64,000 nt of DNA, from assembly GCF_009925085.1 (NCBI RefSeq), contig NZ_JAABNR010000002.1, positions 186,001 through 250,000 on the forward strand. The letters are read 5' to 3'. The notes under the pieces were generated by a model. It had not been told where the DNA came from, searched no databases, and saw nothing but the letters and a program-made list of their open reading frames with translations. Shown here piece by piece: positions 45,859-55,470 of the stretch (position 1 is its first letter; each line of letters opens with the position of its first letter). The translations under genes were made by a program, and so were the position numbers. This stretch comes from Stagnihabitans tardus. Its GTDB lineage: Bacteria; Pseudomonadota; Alphaproteobacteria; Rhodobacterales; Rhodobacteraceae.

Positions 45859-46559
45859 TGAAACGCGCCCTGCTTCCGATGGTCTTCCTCGCGGCCCCCG
45901 TCCTTGCGGGCAGCTTCACCCCGCCCGAGGGCTGCAAGGCCCATCTGACCGTGCAGATGCGCGGCTGCCTCGTGTCGCATTTCTACACCTGCGAGGCCGA
46001 TGCGCCCGGCGACCAATGGCGCGCGGATTACGGCGCCAATGGGCCCTTCTACCTGTCCCGGATCAATGCCCAGACCGAATGGGTCGAAAGCTATGAGATC
46101 GATCCGCCGATGAAGGAAACCCTGGACGACAGCCCCAAGGACCGCGCCAATTTCGACGAGCTTCTGACCACCGGCCTCGACAGCTTTGACTTCGGCCTGA
46201 CCAAGGCCGATGGCACCAAGACCCGCGTCACGGGCTTTGACAAGCTGACCGGGCGCGAGGTCGTCATCGACGGCGTGACGCTGAAGGAATCGGAATACGA
46301 ATACACCCAGCAGGCCGAGGACGGCACCGTGCTGCGCCACTCGCGCGGGCATGAATATGTCTCGCCGGACTGGCGGACCTTCCTGTCGGGCAAGTCCGAA
46401 TGGGAGATGGAGGACGGCTCCTGGGTGGGCTCCGACAACTCCCCCGTGAAATTCATCGAGCCCGGCGAGCCCGGGTTCGGCAACACAATCCCGCTTTTCG
46501 AATGCGACGACCAGATGTCGCAGCTTGAAGCCCTGCCCCAAAGCCAAAAAGGGTTCTGA
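45855..46559 (+). CDS. exported protein of unknown function, paralogue 2
   Basis: 234 residues with a signal peptide (LLPMVFLAAPVLA, cleavage near residue 18). It is paralogous to the upstream protein: four cysteines at matching places (CKAHLTVQMRGC, YTC, and IPLFEC near the end) and a shared PGEPGF motif. Its middle region is more acidic (DDSPKDRANFDE). It overlaps the first paralogue by ATGA and lies one base upstream of the gltB start region, so it is part of the glutamate synthase transcript. No function is recognised. Confidence 0.8.
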   Translation: MMKRALLPMVFLAAPVLAGSFTPPEGCKAHLTVQMRGCLVSHFYTCEADAPGDQWRADYGANGPFYLSRINAQTEWVESYEIDPPMKETLDDSPKDRANFDELLTTGLDSFDFGLTKADGTKTRVTGFDKLTGREVVIDGVTLKESEYEYTQQAEDGTVLRHSRGHEYVSPDWRTFLSGKSEWEMEDGSWVGSDNSPVKFIEPGEPGFGNTIPLFECDDQMSQLEALPQSQKGF

Positions 46560-46560
46560 C

Positions 46561-49500
46561 ATGACGCAATATGATGAAGCCTGGGTCGCCGCCGAGGAAG
46601 CCAAGCGCGCCTGGCTGGACGCCAATGGCCTGTACAAGACCGAGGACGAGCATTCCTCCTGCGGCGTGGGCCTTGTGGTGGCCGTGTCGGGCAAGCCCTC
46701 GCGCAAGGTGGTCGAGAACGGGATCAACGCGCTGAAGGCCGTCTGGCACCGGGGCGCGGTCGATGCCGATGGCAAGACGGGCGACGGGGCGGGGATCCAT
46801 GTGCAGATCCCGGTCAAGTTCTTTTACGACCAGATCCGCCGCACGGGGCACGAGCCCGACATGGGCAAGCTGATCGCCGTGGGCCAGGTCTTCCTGCCGC
46901 GCACCGATTTCGGCGCGCAGGAGCGCTGCCGGACCATCGTCGAGACCGAGGTCCTGCGTCTGGGCCACTATATCTATGGCTGGCGCCATGTGCCGGTGGA
47001 TACCTCCGTCCTGGGCGACAAGGCCAGCGCCACGCGCCCAGAGATCGAGCAAATCCTGATCCGCTGCGAGAACGGCACCGATCCCGAGCAGTTCGAGCGT
47101 GAGCTTTACATCATCCGCCGCCGGATCGAGAAGGCGGCGACGGCGGCGGGTATCCAGGGGATGTATCTCTGCTCGCTCTCCTGCCGGTCGATCATCTACA
47201 AGGGCATGATGCTGGCCGAACAGGTCGCGGTCTTCTATCCCGACCTGATGGACGAGCGCTTCGAATCCGCCTTCGCCATCTATCACCAGCGCTATTCCAC
47301 CAACACTTTCCCGCAGTGGTGGCTGGCCCAGCCCTTCCGCATGCTCGCCCATAACGGCGAGATCAACACGCTGAAGGGCAACGTCAACTGGATGAAGAGC
47401 CATGAGATCCGCATGGCCTCCAGCGCCTTCGGCGACATGGCCGAGGATATCAAGCCGATCATCCCGGGCGGCACGTCTGACTCCGGTGCGCTGGATGCGG
47501 TCTTCGAGGTTCTGGTCCGTTCGGGCCGTAATGCGCCCATGGCCAAGACCATGCTGGTCCCCGAGGCCTGGTCCAAGCAGACCGTCAACATGCCCAAGGC
47601 CTGGGCCGATATGTATTCCTATTGCAACTCGATCATCGAGCCCTGGGACGGCCCCGCCGCCCTTGCCATGACCGATGGCCGCTGGGTCTGCGGCGGGCTC
47701 GACCGCAACGGTCTGCGCCCGATGCGATATGTCATCACGGGGGATGGCATGCTGATCGCGGGTTCCGAGGCTGGCATGGTTCCCGTGGATGAAGGCACCG
47801 TGCGCGAAAAGGGCGCGCTTGGGCCGGGTCAGATGATTGCCGTCGACATGCAAGAGGGCAAGCTCTACCACGACACGGAAATGAAGGACAAACTCGCCGC
47901 CGCCCAGCCCTATGGCGACTGGATCGAGAAGATCGTTGACCTGAACGCCCTCTTGCGTGACGTGCCCGAGGCGCCGACCCATACGGGCGACGACCTGCGC
48001 CGTCGTCAGTTGGCCGCGGGCTATACGCTGGAGGAAATCGAGCAGGTCCTTCTGCCCATGGCCGAGGATGGCAAGGAAATGGTCGCCTCGATGGGCGATG
48101 ACACGCCGGTGGCGGTTCTCTCGAACGTCTACCGCCCGCTGAGCCACTTCTTCCGCCAGAATTTCTCCCAGGTGACCAACCCGCCGATCGACTCGCTTCG
48201 TGAGGGTCGGGTCATGTCGCTGAAGACCCGCTTCGGCAACCTGCGCAACGTGCTGGACGAGAATTCCTCGCAGTCCGAAATCCTCGTCCTGGAAAGCCCC
48301 TTCATCGCCAATGGCGAGTTCAAGGTCCTGGTCGAGCGTTTCGGCGCCCAGGTGGCCCATATCGACTGCACCTTTGCGCCGGGCCCGGATGCCTTGCGCA
48401 AGGCGCTGGAGCGGATCCGCACCGAGGCCGAGGACGCCGTCCGTTCGGGCGCGGGCCAGCTGGTCCTGACCGACGAACACCAGGGCGCAGAGAAAGTCGC
48501 CATGCCGATGATCCTCGCGACCTCGGCGGTGCATTCCTGGCTGACGCGGAAAGGCCTGCGGACATTCTGCTCGATCAACGTGCGTGCGGCCGAGTGCATC
48601 GATCCGCATTACTTCGCGGTGCTGATCGGGTCGGGTGCCACGACGGTCAACCCCTATCTGGCCGAAGACACCATCGCCGACCGGATCTCGCGCGGTCTGC
48701 TGGAGGGCTCCTTGGTCGATGCCATGCGGCTTTACCGCGATGCCATCGACGCGGGTCTCTTGAAGATCATGTCCAAGATGGGGATCTCGGTGATCTCCTC
48801 CTATCGCGGCGGTCTGAACTTCGAGGCCGTGGGCCTGTCGCGCGCCATGGTGGCCGAGTATTTCCCCGGCATGCAAAGCCGCATCTCGGGGATTGGTCTG
48901 GTCGGCATCCAGATGAAGTCCGAAGAGGTCCATGCCAAGGGCTGGACCGCGGATACCCGCGTCCTGCCGGTCGGTGGCTTCTACAAGGCGCGGCGCTCGG
49001 GCGAGAAGCATGCCTGGGAAGCCCAGACCATGCATATGCTGCAATCGGCCTGCGACCGGGCGTCCTATGACATCTGGAAGCAGTATTCCGCAGCGATGCG
49101 GGCCAATCCGCCGATCCATATCCGCGACCTGTTGGACATCAAGGCCCTGGGCAAGCCGGTGGCCATCGAGGAGGTGGAAAGCATCACCTCGATCCGCAAG
49201 CGGTTTGTGACGCCGGGCATGTCGCTGGGGGCGCTCGGGCCCGAGGCGCACAAGACCCTGAACGTTGCCATGAACCGCATCGGGGCGAAGAGCGACTCCG
49301 GTGAGGGTGGCGAAGACCCGGCGCATTTCCTGCCCGAGGCCAATGGCGACAACCCTTCGGCCAAGATCAAGCAGGTGGCCTCCGGTCGCTTTGGCGTCAC
49401 GGCGGAATATCTGAACGCCTGCGAAGAGCTGGAGATCAAGGTGGCCCAGGGCGCCAAGCCCGGCGAGGGTGGCCAGCTTCCGGGGATGAAGGTCACGGCG

Positions 49501-51093
49501 CTGATCGCGCGGCTGCGGCATTCGACGCCGGGGGTGACTCTCATCAGCCCGCCGCCGCACCATGACATCTATTCCATCGAAGACCTGGCGCAGCTGATCT
49601 ATGACCTGAAGCAGATCAACCCGCGCGCCAAGGTGACGGTCAAGCTGGTGTCCTCGTCTGGTGTCGGCACGATTGCCGCGGGCGTGGCCAAGGCCAAGGC
49701 CGACGTGATCCTGATCTCGGGCCACAATGGCGGGACCGGGGCCAGCCCTGGCACCTCCATCAAATACGCGGGTCTCCCGTGGGAGATGGGTCTGACCGAG
49801 GCCCACCAGGTCCTCGCGATGAACAACCTGCGCGAGCGGGTGACGCTGCGGACCGATGGCGGCCTGCGGACCGGTCGTGACGTTGTCATGGCCGCGATGA
49901 TGGGCGCCGAAGAGTTCGGGATCGGCACCGCCGCCCTGATCGCCATGGGCTGCATCATGGTGCGTCAGTGCCAGTCCAACACCTGCCCCGTGGGCGTCTG
50001 CACGCAGAACGAGGCGCTGCGCGCCAAGTTCACCGGCACGGCGGACAAGGTGGTCAACCTGATCACCTTCTATGCCCAGGAGGTGCGGGAGATCCTCGCC
50101 TCGATCGGCGCGCGGTCCCTGGACGAGATCATCGGGCGGGCGGATCTCTTGGCGCAGGTCTCGCGCGGGTCGGTCTTCCTCGATGACCTCGACCTGAACC
50201 CGCTCTTGATCTCGGTCGATTCGATGCAGAAGATCACCTACGACCGGTCCAAGCCGCGCAACCATGTGCCCGACACGCTGGATGCCGAGATCATCAAGGA
50301 CGGCCACCGCTTCTTTGAAGACGGCGAGAAGATGCAGCTCTCCTATGCGGTGCGGAATACCTTGCGCACCATCGGGACGCGGGCGTCTTCCCATATCGTC
50401 AAGCGGTTCGGCATGCGCAATCAGCTGCAGGCCGATCATCTGACGGTGAAGCTGACCGGGTCTTGCGGGCAAAGCTTGGGCGCCTTCGCGGTGCGCGGGC
50501 TGAAGATCGAGGTCCAGGGCGATGCCAACGACTATGTCGGCAAGGGGCTTTCGGGGGCGACGATTGTCGTGCGGCCCTCGATGACCTCGCCCTTGAAGGC
50601 GGAAGAGAACACCATCGTCGGCAATACGGTTCTGTATGGCGCGACGGATGGGTTCCTTTACGCTGCTGGCCGGGCCGGTGAGCGGTTCGCCGTGCGGAAC
50701 TCGGGCGCCAAGGTGGTGGTCGAGGGCGCGGGGTCGAATGCTTGCGAATACATGACCGGCGGGGTTGCGGTGATCCTGGGGCGGATCGGGGCCAACTTTG
50801 GCGCCGGGATGACCGGGGGCATGGCCTATCTCTATGACCCCGAGGGCGTGGCTGAGGATTACATGAACCTCGAGACGCTTCTGACCTGTGGTCTCGGCCA
50901 TCCGCATTGGGAGGCGCAAGTGAAGGGCTTGATCGAGGCACATGTCGCCGAGACGGGCTCGCGGTTGGGCGCGCGGATCCTGGCCAACTGGGCGGAAGAG
51001 CGGGCGAATTTCCTGCAGGTCTGCCCGAAGGAAATGGTGTCTCGGCTGTCGCATCCCTTGTCGGATGAGGCGGTGAAGGTTCCGGCGGAGTAA
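46561..51093 (+). CDS. gltB: glutamate synthase (NADPH) large subunit
   Basis: 1510 residues, the normal length. Domains in order: N-terminal class II glutamine amidotransferase with the nucleophile C34 in HSSCGVG, exposed after removal of a ~33-residue propeptide; a central domain; the FMN-binding synthase barrel (SDSGEGGEDPAHF, SGHNGGTGASPGTSIKYAG); the 3Fe-4S cysteines in CIMVRQCQSNTCPVGVC; and the C-terminal GXGXG beta-helix (GLSGATIVV, NTVLYGATDG). Ammonia released from glutamine is channelled to 2-oxoglutarate. AAGGG precedes ATG 46561. A strong terminator follows the stop. Confidence 0.98.
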   Translation: MTQYDEAWVAAEEAKRAWLDANGLYKTEDEHSSCGVGLVVAVSGKPSRKVVENGINALKAVWHRGAVDADGKTGDGAGIHVQIPVKFFYDQIRRTGHEPDMGKLIAVGQVFLPRTDFGAQERCRTIVETEVLRLGHYIYGWRHVPVDTSVLGDKASATRPEIEQILIRCENGTDPEQFERELYIIRRRIEKAATAAGIQGMYLCSLSCRSIIYKGMMLAEQVAVFYPDLMDERFESAFAIYHQRYSTNTFPQWWLAQPFRMLAHNGEINTLKGNVNWMKSHEIRMASSAFGDMAEDIKPIIPGGTSDSGALDAVFEVLVRSGRNAPMAKTMLVPEAWSKQTVNMPKAWADMYSYCNSIIEPWDGPAALAMTDGRWVCGGLDRNGLRPMRYVITGDGMLIAGSEAGMVPVDEGTVREKGALGPGQMIAVDMQEGKLYHDTEMKDKLAAAQPYGDWIEKIVDLNALLRDVPEAPTHTGDDLRRRQLAAGYTLEEIEQVLLPMAEDGKEMVASMGDDTPVAVLSNVYRPLSHFFRQNFSQVTNPPIDSLREGRVMSLKTRFGNLRNVLDENSSQSEILVLESPFIANGEFKVLVERFGAQVAHIDCTFAPGPDALRKALERIRTEAEDAVRSGAGQLVLTDEHQGAEKVAMPMILATSAVHSWLTRKGLRTFCSINVRAAECIDPHYFAVLIGSGATTVNPYLAEDTIADRISRGLLEGSLVDAMRLYRDAIDAGLLKIMSKMGISVISSYRGGLNFEAVGLSRAMVAEYFPGMQSRISGIGLVGIQMKSEEVHAKGWTADTRVLPVGGFYKARRSGEKHAWEAQTMHMLQSACDRASYDIWKQYSAAMRANPPIHIRDLLDIKALGKPVAIEEVESITSIRKRFVTPGMSLGALGPEAHKTLNVAMNRIGAKSDSGEGGEDPAHFLPEANGDNPSAKIKQVASGRFGVTAEYLNACEELEIKVAQGAKPGEGGQLPGMKVTALIARLRHSTPGVTLISPPPHHDIYSIEDLAQLIYDLKQINPRAKVTVKLVSSSGVGTIAAGVAKAKADVILISGHNGGTGASPGTSIKYAGLPWEMGLTEAHQVLAMNNLRERVTLRTDGGLRTGRDVVMAAMMGAEEFGIGTAALIAMGCIMVRQCQSNTCPVGVCTQNEALRAKFTGTADKVVNLITFYAQEVREILASIGARSLDEIIGRADLLAQVSRGSVFLDDLDLNPLLISVDSMQKITYDRSKPRNHVPDTLDAEIIKDGHRFFEDGEKMQLSYAVRNTLRTIGTRASSHIVKRFGMRNQLQADHLTVKLTGSCGQSLGAFAVRGLKIEVQGDANDYVGKGLSGATIVVRPSMTSPLKAEENTIVGNTVLYGATDGFLYAAGRAGERFAVRNSGAKVVVEGAGSNACEYMTGGVAVILGRIGANFGAGMTGGMAYLYDPEGVAEDYMNLETLLTCGLGHPHWEAQVKGLIEAHVAETGSRLGARILANWAEERANFLQVCPKEMVSRLSHPLSDEAVKVPAE

Positions 51094-51097
51094 GACC

Positions 51098-51127
51098 AAA
51101 GGGCCGGAGCGAAAGCTCCGGCCCTTT
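51098..51127 (+). terminator. rho-independent terminator of gltB
   Basis: Ten-bp stem GGGCCGGAGC / GCTCCGGCCC with a GAAA tetraloop, preceded by AAA and followed by TTT, four bases after the gltB stop codon. The A/T flanks would let it work in both directions. Confidence 0.9.
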
Positions 51128-51165
51128 GACCAAGCGGAGATCCTGCGGATCAAGAGATGCATTCG

Positions 51166-51222
51166 GGGGGCTTTGCCCCCGTCCCTGCGGGACTCCCCCA
51201 GGATATTTGCGCCAAGTTGAAA
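51166..51222 (+). repeat. intergenic repeat, GC hairpins plus GGATATTTG element, copy 1
   Basis: GGGGG-CTTTG-CCCCC and GTCCC-TGC-GGGAC hairpins are followed by GGATATTTGCGCCAAGTTGA at 51201-51220 (plus AA). The 22-base tail recurs three more times near 59.6-60.0 kb. It sits between the convergent gltB and transglycosylase genes and abuts the latter's stop codon. Confidence 0.75.
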
Positions 51223-52425
51223 TCAGGGGAGGAGGGGGAGGAGGTCCGGGCTGGCATAGCCGTCGGGGATCAGGCCCTTGGCTTTCTGGAAGGCGCGGAT
51301 GGCGGCCTGGGTGTTCGGGCCGATCTTGCCATCGGCGCCTTTCGTGTCGAAGCCTGCGCGCGTCAGGCCCTGTTGCAGGGCGATGCGCTCGGCAAGCGTC
51401 AGGGCGCGGAGGTCCCGGGGCCAGTCGTGCTGGAGCGGCGCGGCGCCCTTGATGCGGTCGGAGAGGTGGCCCACGGCGATGACATAGGCATCGGCGGGGT
51501 TATAGGCCTCGATGGCGTGGAAGTTGGGGCAGATCAGGAAGGCGGCGCCGCGGTGGCCTGCGGGGGCCAGGAGCGAGGCCTGGCAGTCGGGGAGAGTTTC
51601 GCTGACCGGTTCGACGCCGAGCGCGGCCCAATCGGCGCCGGGTTTCTTGATGCGTTCGCCCACCAGGGACCAGTCGATGTCCCGGGGCAGGGTGACTTCC
51701 ACGCCCCAGGGGCCCTCGCCCCAGCCCCAATGGGCGAGAAAAGCTGCCGTCGAGGCCAGGGCATCGGTCGGATCATCGGCCCAAAGCGCGCGCTGGCCGT
51801 CGCCGTCGAAATCGACCGCGAGGCCCAGGACATTGGAGGGCATGAACTGCGTATGGCCAAGGGCCCCCGCCCAGGAGCCTTTCAGGCCAGGGTCGGCGCC
51901 GTCCTGGACCAGGCGCAGGGCGGCGACCAGCTCGCTCTCGAAATAGGCGGCGCGTCGGGTCGAGGAGGCCAGGGTTGCAAGACCCGCCAGGACGGGCACA
52001 TCGCCGCGATTGGCGCCGTAGTCGCTTTCCAGGCCCCAGATGGCGACCACGACGGCGGGATCGACGTGATAGGCGGCCTCGATCCGCGCGAGGGTGGCCG
52101 CATGGGTCTTCATTGCCTCTTGCCCCCGCGCCACGCGGTCCTCGGAGACGGCGCGGTCGAGGTAATCCCAGATCGTCCGGGAGAACTCCGCCTGGTTGCG
52201 GTCGCGCTCCAGAACGTCTTCGCGGGCGACCATTGCCGGCCTTGCGCGGGCCCAAGTGGCTTCGGTGATCCCGGCGGCAAGGGCGCGGGTGTGGAAGGCG
52301 TCAAGCCAGGCGGGAAGGTCGGCCATGGTCCAGCTTTCGGACAGGGGGGAGTATCCCCGGGAGGCGGGCGGATCGGCCAGGGCCGGGGCGGCAAGCGCCA
52401 TCAGAAGCAGGAGAAACCGTCCCAT
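51223..52425 (-). CDS. lytic murein transglycosylase, MltB-like, with PG-binding domain
   Basis: 400 residues. The signal peptide (FLLLLMALAAPALA, cleavage near residue 17) targets the periplasm. The SLT_2 catalytic domain (about 30-320) carries AIWGLESDYGANRG with the catalytic Glu and SWAGALGHTQFMPSNV. The last ~60 residues are a PG_binding_1 domain (ALQQGLTRAGFDTKGADGKI). It cleaves the glycan strand of peptidoglycan, forming 1,6-anhydro-muropeptides. There is no lipobox cysteine, so it is soluble rather than membrane-anchored as in E. coli MltB. The ATG start has only a weak ribosome site. Confidence 0.93.
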   Translation of the reverse strand: MGRFLLLLMALAAPALADPPASRGYSPLSESWTMADLPAWLDAFHTRALAAGITEATWARARPAMVAREDVLERDRNQAEFSRTIWDYLDRAVSEDRVARGQEAMKTHAATLARIEAAYHVDPAVVVAIWGLESDYGANRGDVPVLAGLATLASSTRRAAYFESELVAALRLVQDGADPGLKGSWAGALGHTQFMPSNVLGLAVDFDGDGQRALWADDPTDALASTAAFLAHWGWGEGPWGVEVTLPRDIDWSLVGERIKKPGADWAALGVEPVSETLPDCQASLLAPAGHRGAAFLICPNFHAIEAYNPADAYVIAVGHLSDRIKGAAPLQHDWPRDLRALTLAERIALQQGLTRAGFDTKGADGKIGPNTQAAIRAFQKAKGLIPDGYASPDLLPLLP

Positions 52426-52481
52426 GGGGTTTTGATGCCCGATGGGACGGGTCAAGGCAAGAGCCGCCTCCCTGCGCGCAG

Positions 52482-52505
52482 GGTGCGCTTCAGCGCACCG
52501 CCCCC
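52482..52505. repeat. palindromic repeat GGTGCGC-TTCA-GCGCACC, copy 2
   Basis: Same 18-base hairpin and GCCCCC tail as at 25433. It directly abuts the stop codon of the iron-permease-family gene, in the same orientation relative to the gene as copy 1. Confidence 0.6.
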
Positions 52506-52823
52506 TCAGGCCGCGCGCAGCCTCGGTTGGTCGCGCAGAAGCCCGAGGATCTCGGCATTCTGCCGCTCCAGCCTGTGCAGGTGGTCCTGCAGCTCGGCAA
52601 TCGTGCGGTTGCCGGTGTTCTGCAAGAGGAAGACCATCAGGAAGGTGGTGATCGTGGTCCCGGTGTTGATCACCAGTTGCCAGGTGTCCGAGAACTGGAA
52701 CAGGGGCCCGGAGATGCCCCAGGCCAGGACCACGGCAAAGGCCAAGAGAAAGACCAGGGGGCGGCCCATGGCATTGGAAATCCAGGTTGCCAGCCGCTCG
52801 AAGCGGTTGTGGATGAAGGTCAT
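52506..52823 (-). CDS. low-affinity iron permease family protein
   Basis: 105-residue membrane protein with two hydrophobic helices (PLVFLLAFAVVLAWGIS; QLVINTGTTITTFLMVFLLQ). The FSDTWQLVINTGTTI-TFLMVF-QNTGNR stretch is characteristic of the Fet4-related small bacterial family. The C-terminal tail is charged and probably helical (LQDHLHRLERQNAEILGLLR). AAGGAGA lies seven bases before ATG 52823. Iron transport by the short bacterial forms is not well proven. It is monocistronic as far as seen. Confidence 0.85.
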   Translation of the reverse strand: MTFIHNRFERLATWISNAMGRPLVFLLAFAVVLAWGISGPLFQFSDTWQLVINTGTTITTFLMVFLLQNTGNRTIAELQDHLHRLERQNAEILGLLRDQPRLRAA

Positions 52824-53125
52824 CGTATTCTCCTTGTGCGACCGGCCGCCCGGGCCGCGCACAAGGGGTCACCCCTGGATGCGGTCCTCGGACGGCTCGG
52901 TCGATCGACTGTCGGGTGACATGTTGAAACCTTGGGTGAAACGGGCATGGCGCCCGCGAGGGGGGAGATAGCAGGGAAGGCGCGGGAAATCAACCCGCCG
53001 GGGCGTGAGGCGTCGGGCCGGTCGCCAGCGGGGCGAGGTCCCGGATCAAGCCCGGGACGGCGGAGAGTGGGTGAAGGCGGTCGCGCCCAGGCGACGGCGC
53101 GGCCTGGGCGTTCTCGTTCCGCTGC
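52824..53125. other. intergenic region upstream of the iron-permease-family gene
   Basis: About 300 bases between that gene and the palindrome after rnr. No supported coding region was seen. It presumably carries the minus-strand promoter of the small gene; a TCGATCGA palindrome lies near 52900. Nothing else stood out. Confidence 0.4.
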
Positions 53126-53127
53126 GT

Positions 53128-53149
53128 AGCCCGGGGTATACCCCGGGCT
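53128..53149. repeat. 22-bp perfect palindrome AGCCCGGGGTA/TACCCCGGGCT
   Basis: It abuts the rnr stop codon at 53149. Two close relatives (CCCGGGG-TTTA-CCCCGGG + GCTAC or similar) follow the TPR gene at 57315 and 57384. Together they form a REP-like family at gene 3' ends. Confidence 0.7.
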
Positions 53150-55386
53150 CAGCGCCGGGTGCGGGTGACCTTCTTCTTGATCCCGTCGCTGCGCGCCTTG
53201 AAGCCCGCGCCCTTGCGGGGGCTATAGCCTTTGCCGCGCGGGGCGGGGCTGCGGGTGCTGCCTTCGACGTTCAGCAATTCCAGCACCAGGCCGCCGGTCG
53301 TGGGCGTGGCCTCGGCGAGGCGCACCGTGACGCGCTGACCCAGGCCGAGCGTTGTGCCGGTATCGGCGCCCGTCAGGGTCTGGGTCTCTTCGTCATAGCG
53401 GAAGTATTCCCGGCCGACGGAGCGGATGGGGACCAGCCCATCCGCCCCGGTCTCGTCCAGCTTGACGAAGAGGCCGAACTTCTGGACGCCAGCGATGCGG
53501 CCCGAAAACTCGGTGCCGACGCGGTCGGAGAGATAGGCCGCCAGGTAGCGATCGGTCGTGTCACGCTCGGCCGCCATGGACCGCCGCTCGGTGTCCGAGA
53601 TCAGCTTGGCGGTCTCTTCCAGGTTCTCCACATCCCAGGGCGAGAGCCCGTCCTTGCCCCAGCCATGCGACGCAATCAGTCCGCGATGGACGATCAGGTC
53701 GGAATAGCGCCGGATCGGCGAGGTGAAATGCGCGTAGTTCCGCAGCGCGAGCCCGAAATGGCCGAAGTTCTGCGGGGCGTAATAGGCCTGGGTCATGGAC
53801 CGCAGCGCGGTGATGTTGATGAGCTCGGCGAATTCGGAGCCCTGGGCGGCCTCCAGGAGCCGGTTCAGATGGGCGGTCTTCAGCACCTGGCCCTTGGCGA
53901 GCACGAAGCCCGAGGCCTGGGCCACCTCCCGCAGGGCGTCCAGCTTTTCGGGCGAGGGCTCTTCGTGGACGCGGAAGAGGAGGGGCTGTTTCAGGCGGAT
54001 CAGCTCTTCGGCGGCGGCGACATTGGCCAGGACCATGAACTCTTCGATCAGCTTGTGGGCGTCGAAGCGCTCGGCGAAGGCGACCGAAGTCACCTGGCCC
54101 TCGTCGTTCAGGATGATCTTGCGCTCGGGCAGGTCAAGCTCCAGCGGCTGGCGGGCGGCTCGGGCGGCTTTGAGGCTGGCATAGGCGGCGTAGAGCGCGC
54201 GCAGGTTGCCCAAAAGCGGCAAGGTCGCGGCATCGGGGCTGCCGTCGATGGCCGACTGGACCTGGGCGTAGCTCAGCGCGGCCTTGGACCGCATCAGGCC
54301 GCGCGTGAAGCTGTGCCGCAGCTTCCGCCCGTCGCGGTCGATGACCATGCGGACGGCGAGGCAGGCGCGGTCGACATTCTCGTGCAGCGAACAGAGGTCG
54401 CCCGAGAGGATATCGGGCAGCATCGGCACGACGCGGTCGGGGAAATAGCTGGAGTTGCCGCGCTTCCTCGCCTCACGGTCGAGGGCCGAGCCGGGGGTCA
54501 CGTAATGGGCGACATCGGCGATGGCCACCCAGAGGATATGGCCGCCTTCGTTATGCGGGTCACTATCCGGCTCCGCGTAAACCGCATCGTCGCGGTCGCG
54601 GGCGTCGGGCGGGTCGATGGTGCAGAGCGCCAGGTCCCGCAGGTCCTCACGCGAGCCCAGGGGCGCTTCGACCTTGCCGTCCGCCTCGGCGATCACCGCA
54701 TCGGGGAAGTCGTCGGGGATGCCGTGCTGGTGGATGGCAATGAGGCTCACCGCCTTGGGGCCCGAAGGGTCGCCCAGCCGCACGATGATCCGGGCCGAGG
54801 GCAGGCCCATGGAGCGTTTGCCGATCAGCTCGGCCTCGACCAGTTCGCCATCACGGGCCTCGTTCACGCCGTCACGCGGCACCCGCCATTCCTTGTCCGA
54901 GCCCTTGTCGATGGGCTGGATTCGGCCCCCCTCGGCCGATTTGCGGAAGATCCCCAGGACCTTGTGCGCCGTGGTCCCCAGGGCGCGGATCAGCCTTGCC
55001 TCATAGCCATGGTCCTCGCCCGTCACCCGTGTCAGGCGCGCCAGGATCCGCATCCCCTCGCCCAGGGCCGGGTCGCCCTTCTGTGGCACGATCAGGATGG
55101 CCGGGCCATCGGTCGGCACGCCGGCCTCCAGGGGCCGGGCGAAGAGGTCGCCATCGGCATCGGGAGCCAGCACCTCCAGCACGGCGACGGGGGGCAAGAC
55201 GCCCTCGGCGCGGCGCGGAGCGCGCGGCAGGCCATCCTCTGCCTCGATCTCGTCGATCATGCGGGCGAGGTCGCCCCTTGCCGCACCCTTGATGCCGAAG
55301 GCACGGGCGATGTCGCGGCCATTGGCCTGGAGCGGATTTTCAGCGATCCACTGGCGGATCTGGGCTTTGGAGGGGAGAGGGGTCAT
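53149..55386 (-). CDS. rnr: ribonuclease R
   Basis: 745-residue 3'-5' exoribonuclease of the RNase II/RNB family that degrades structured RNA and assists RNA quality control. It has an N-terminal winged-helix-like region (PSKAQIRQWIAENPLQANGR), cold-shock domains, then the RNB catalytic domain with the clustered aspartates DPPDARDRDDAVY (about residue 265). A C-terminal S1 RNA-binding domain (GRIAGVQKFGLFVKLDETGA) and a basic tail (KARSDGIKKKVTRTRR) follow. ATG 55386 gives the normal N-terminus; the open frame extends upstream without a better start. It is divergent from the aminotransferase gene. Confidence 0.95.
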   Translation of the reverse strand: MTPLPSKAQIRQWIAENPLQANGRDIARAFGIKGAARGDLARMIDEIEAEDGLPRAPRRAEGVLPPVAVLEVLAPDADGDLFARPLEAGVPTDGPAILIVPQKGDPALGEGMRILARLTRVTGEDHGYEARLIRALGTTAHKVLGIFRKSAEGGRIQPIDKGSDKEWRVPRDGVNEARDGELVEAELIGKRSMGLPSARIIVRLGDPSGPKAVSLIAIHQHGIPDDFPDAVIAEADGKVEAPLGSREDLRDLALCTIDPPDARDRDDAVYAEPDSDPHNEGGHILWVAIADVAHYVTPGSALDREARKRGNSSYFPDRVVPMLPDILSGDLCSLHENVDRACLAVRMVIDRDGRKLRHSFTRGLMRSKAALSYAQVQSAIDGSPDAATLPLLGNLRALYAAYASLKAARAARQPLELDLPERKIILNDEGQVTSVAFAERFDAHKLIEEFMVLANVAAAEELIRLKQPLLFRVHEEPSPEKLDALREVAQASGFVLAKGQVLKTAHLNRLLEAAQGSEFAELINITALRSMTQAYYAPQNFGHFGLALRNYAHFTSPIRRYSDLIVHRGLIASHGWGKDGLSPWDVENLEETAKLISDTERRSMAAERDTTDRYLAAYLSDRVGTEFSGRIAGVQKFGLFVKLDETGADGLVPIRSVGREYFRYDEETQTLTGADTGTTLGLGQRVTVRLAEATPTTGGLVLELLNVEGSTRSPAPRGKGYSPRKGAGFKARSDGIKKKVTRTRR

Positions 55387-55470
55387 GCCCCCCCGTAGCA
55401 CCTTTGGCGCAAAGGGGAAAGCCTTGCGGGGAAAGGGCGCCCCTGCCACTCTGCCCGCCAGAGGTGCCCC

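Noticed and set aside
52824-53125. Possible riboswitch or sRNA upstream of the iron-permease-family gene
   Set aside because: No conserved riboswitch core or strong promoter-terminator pair could be seen by eye.
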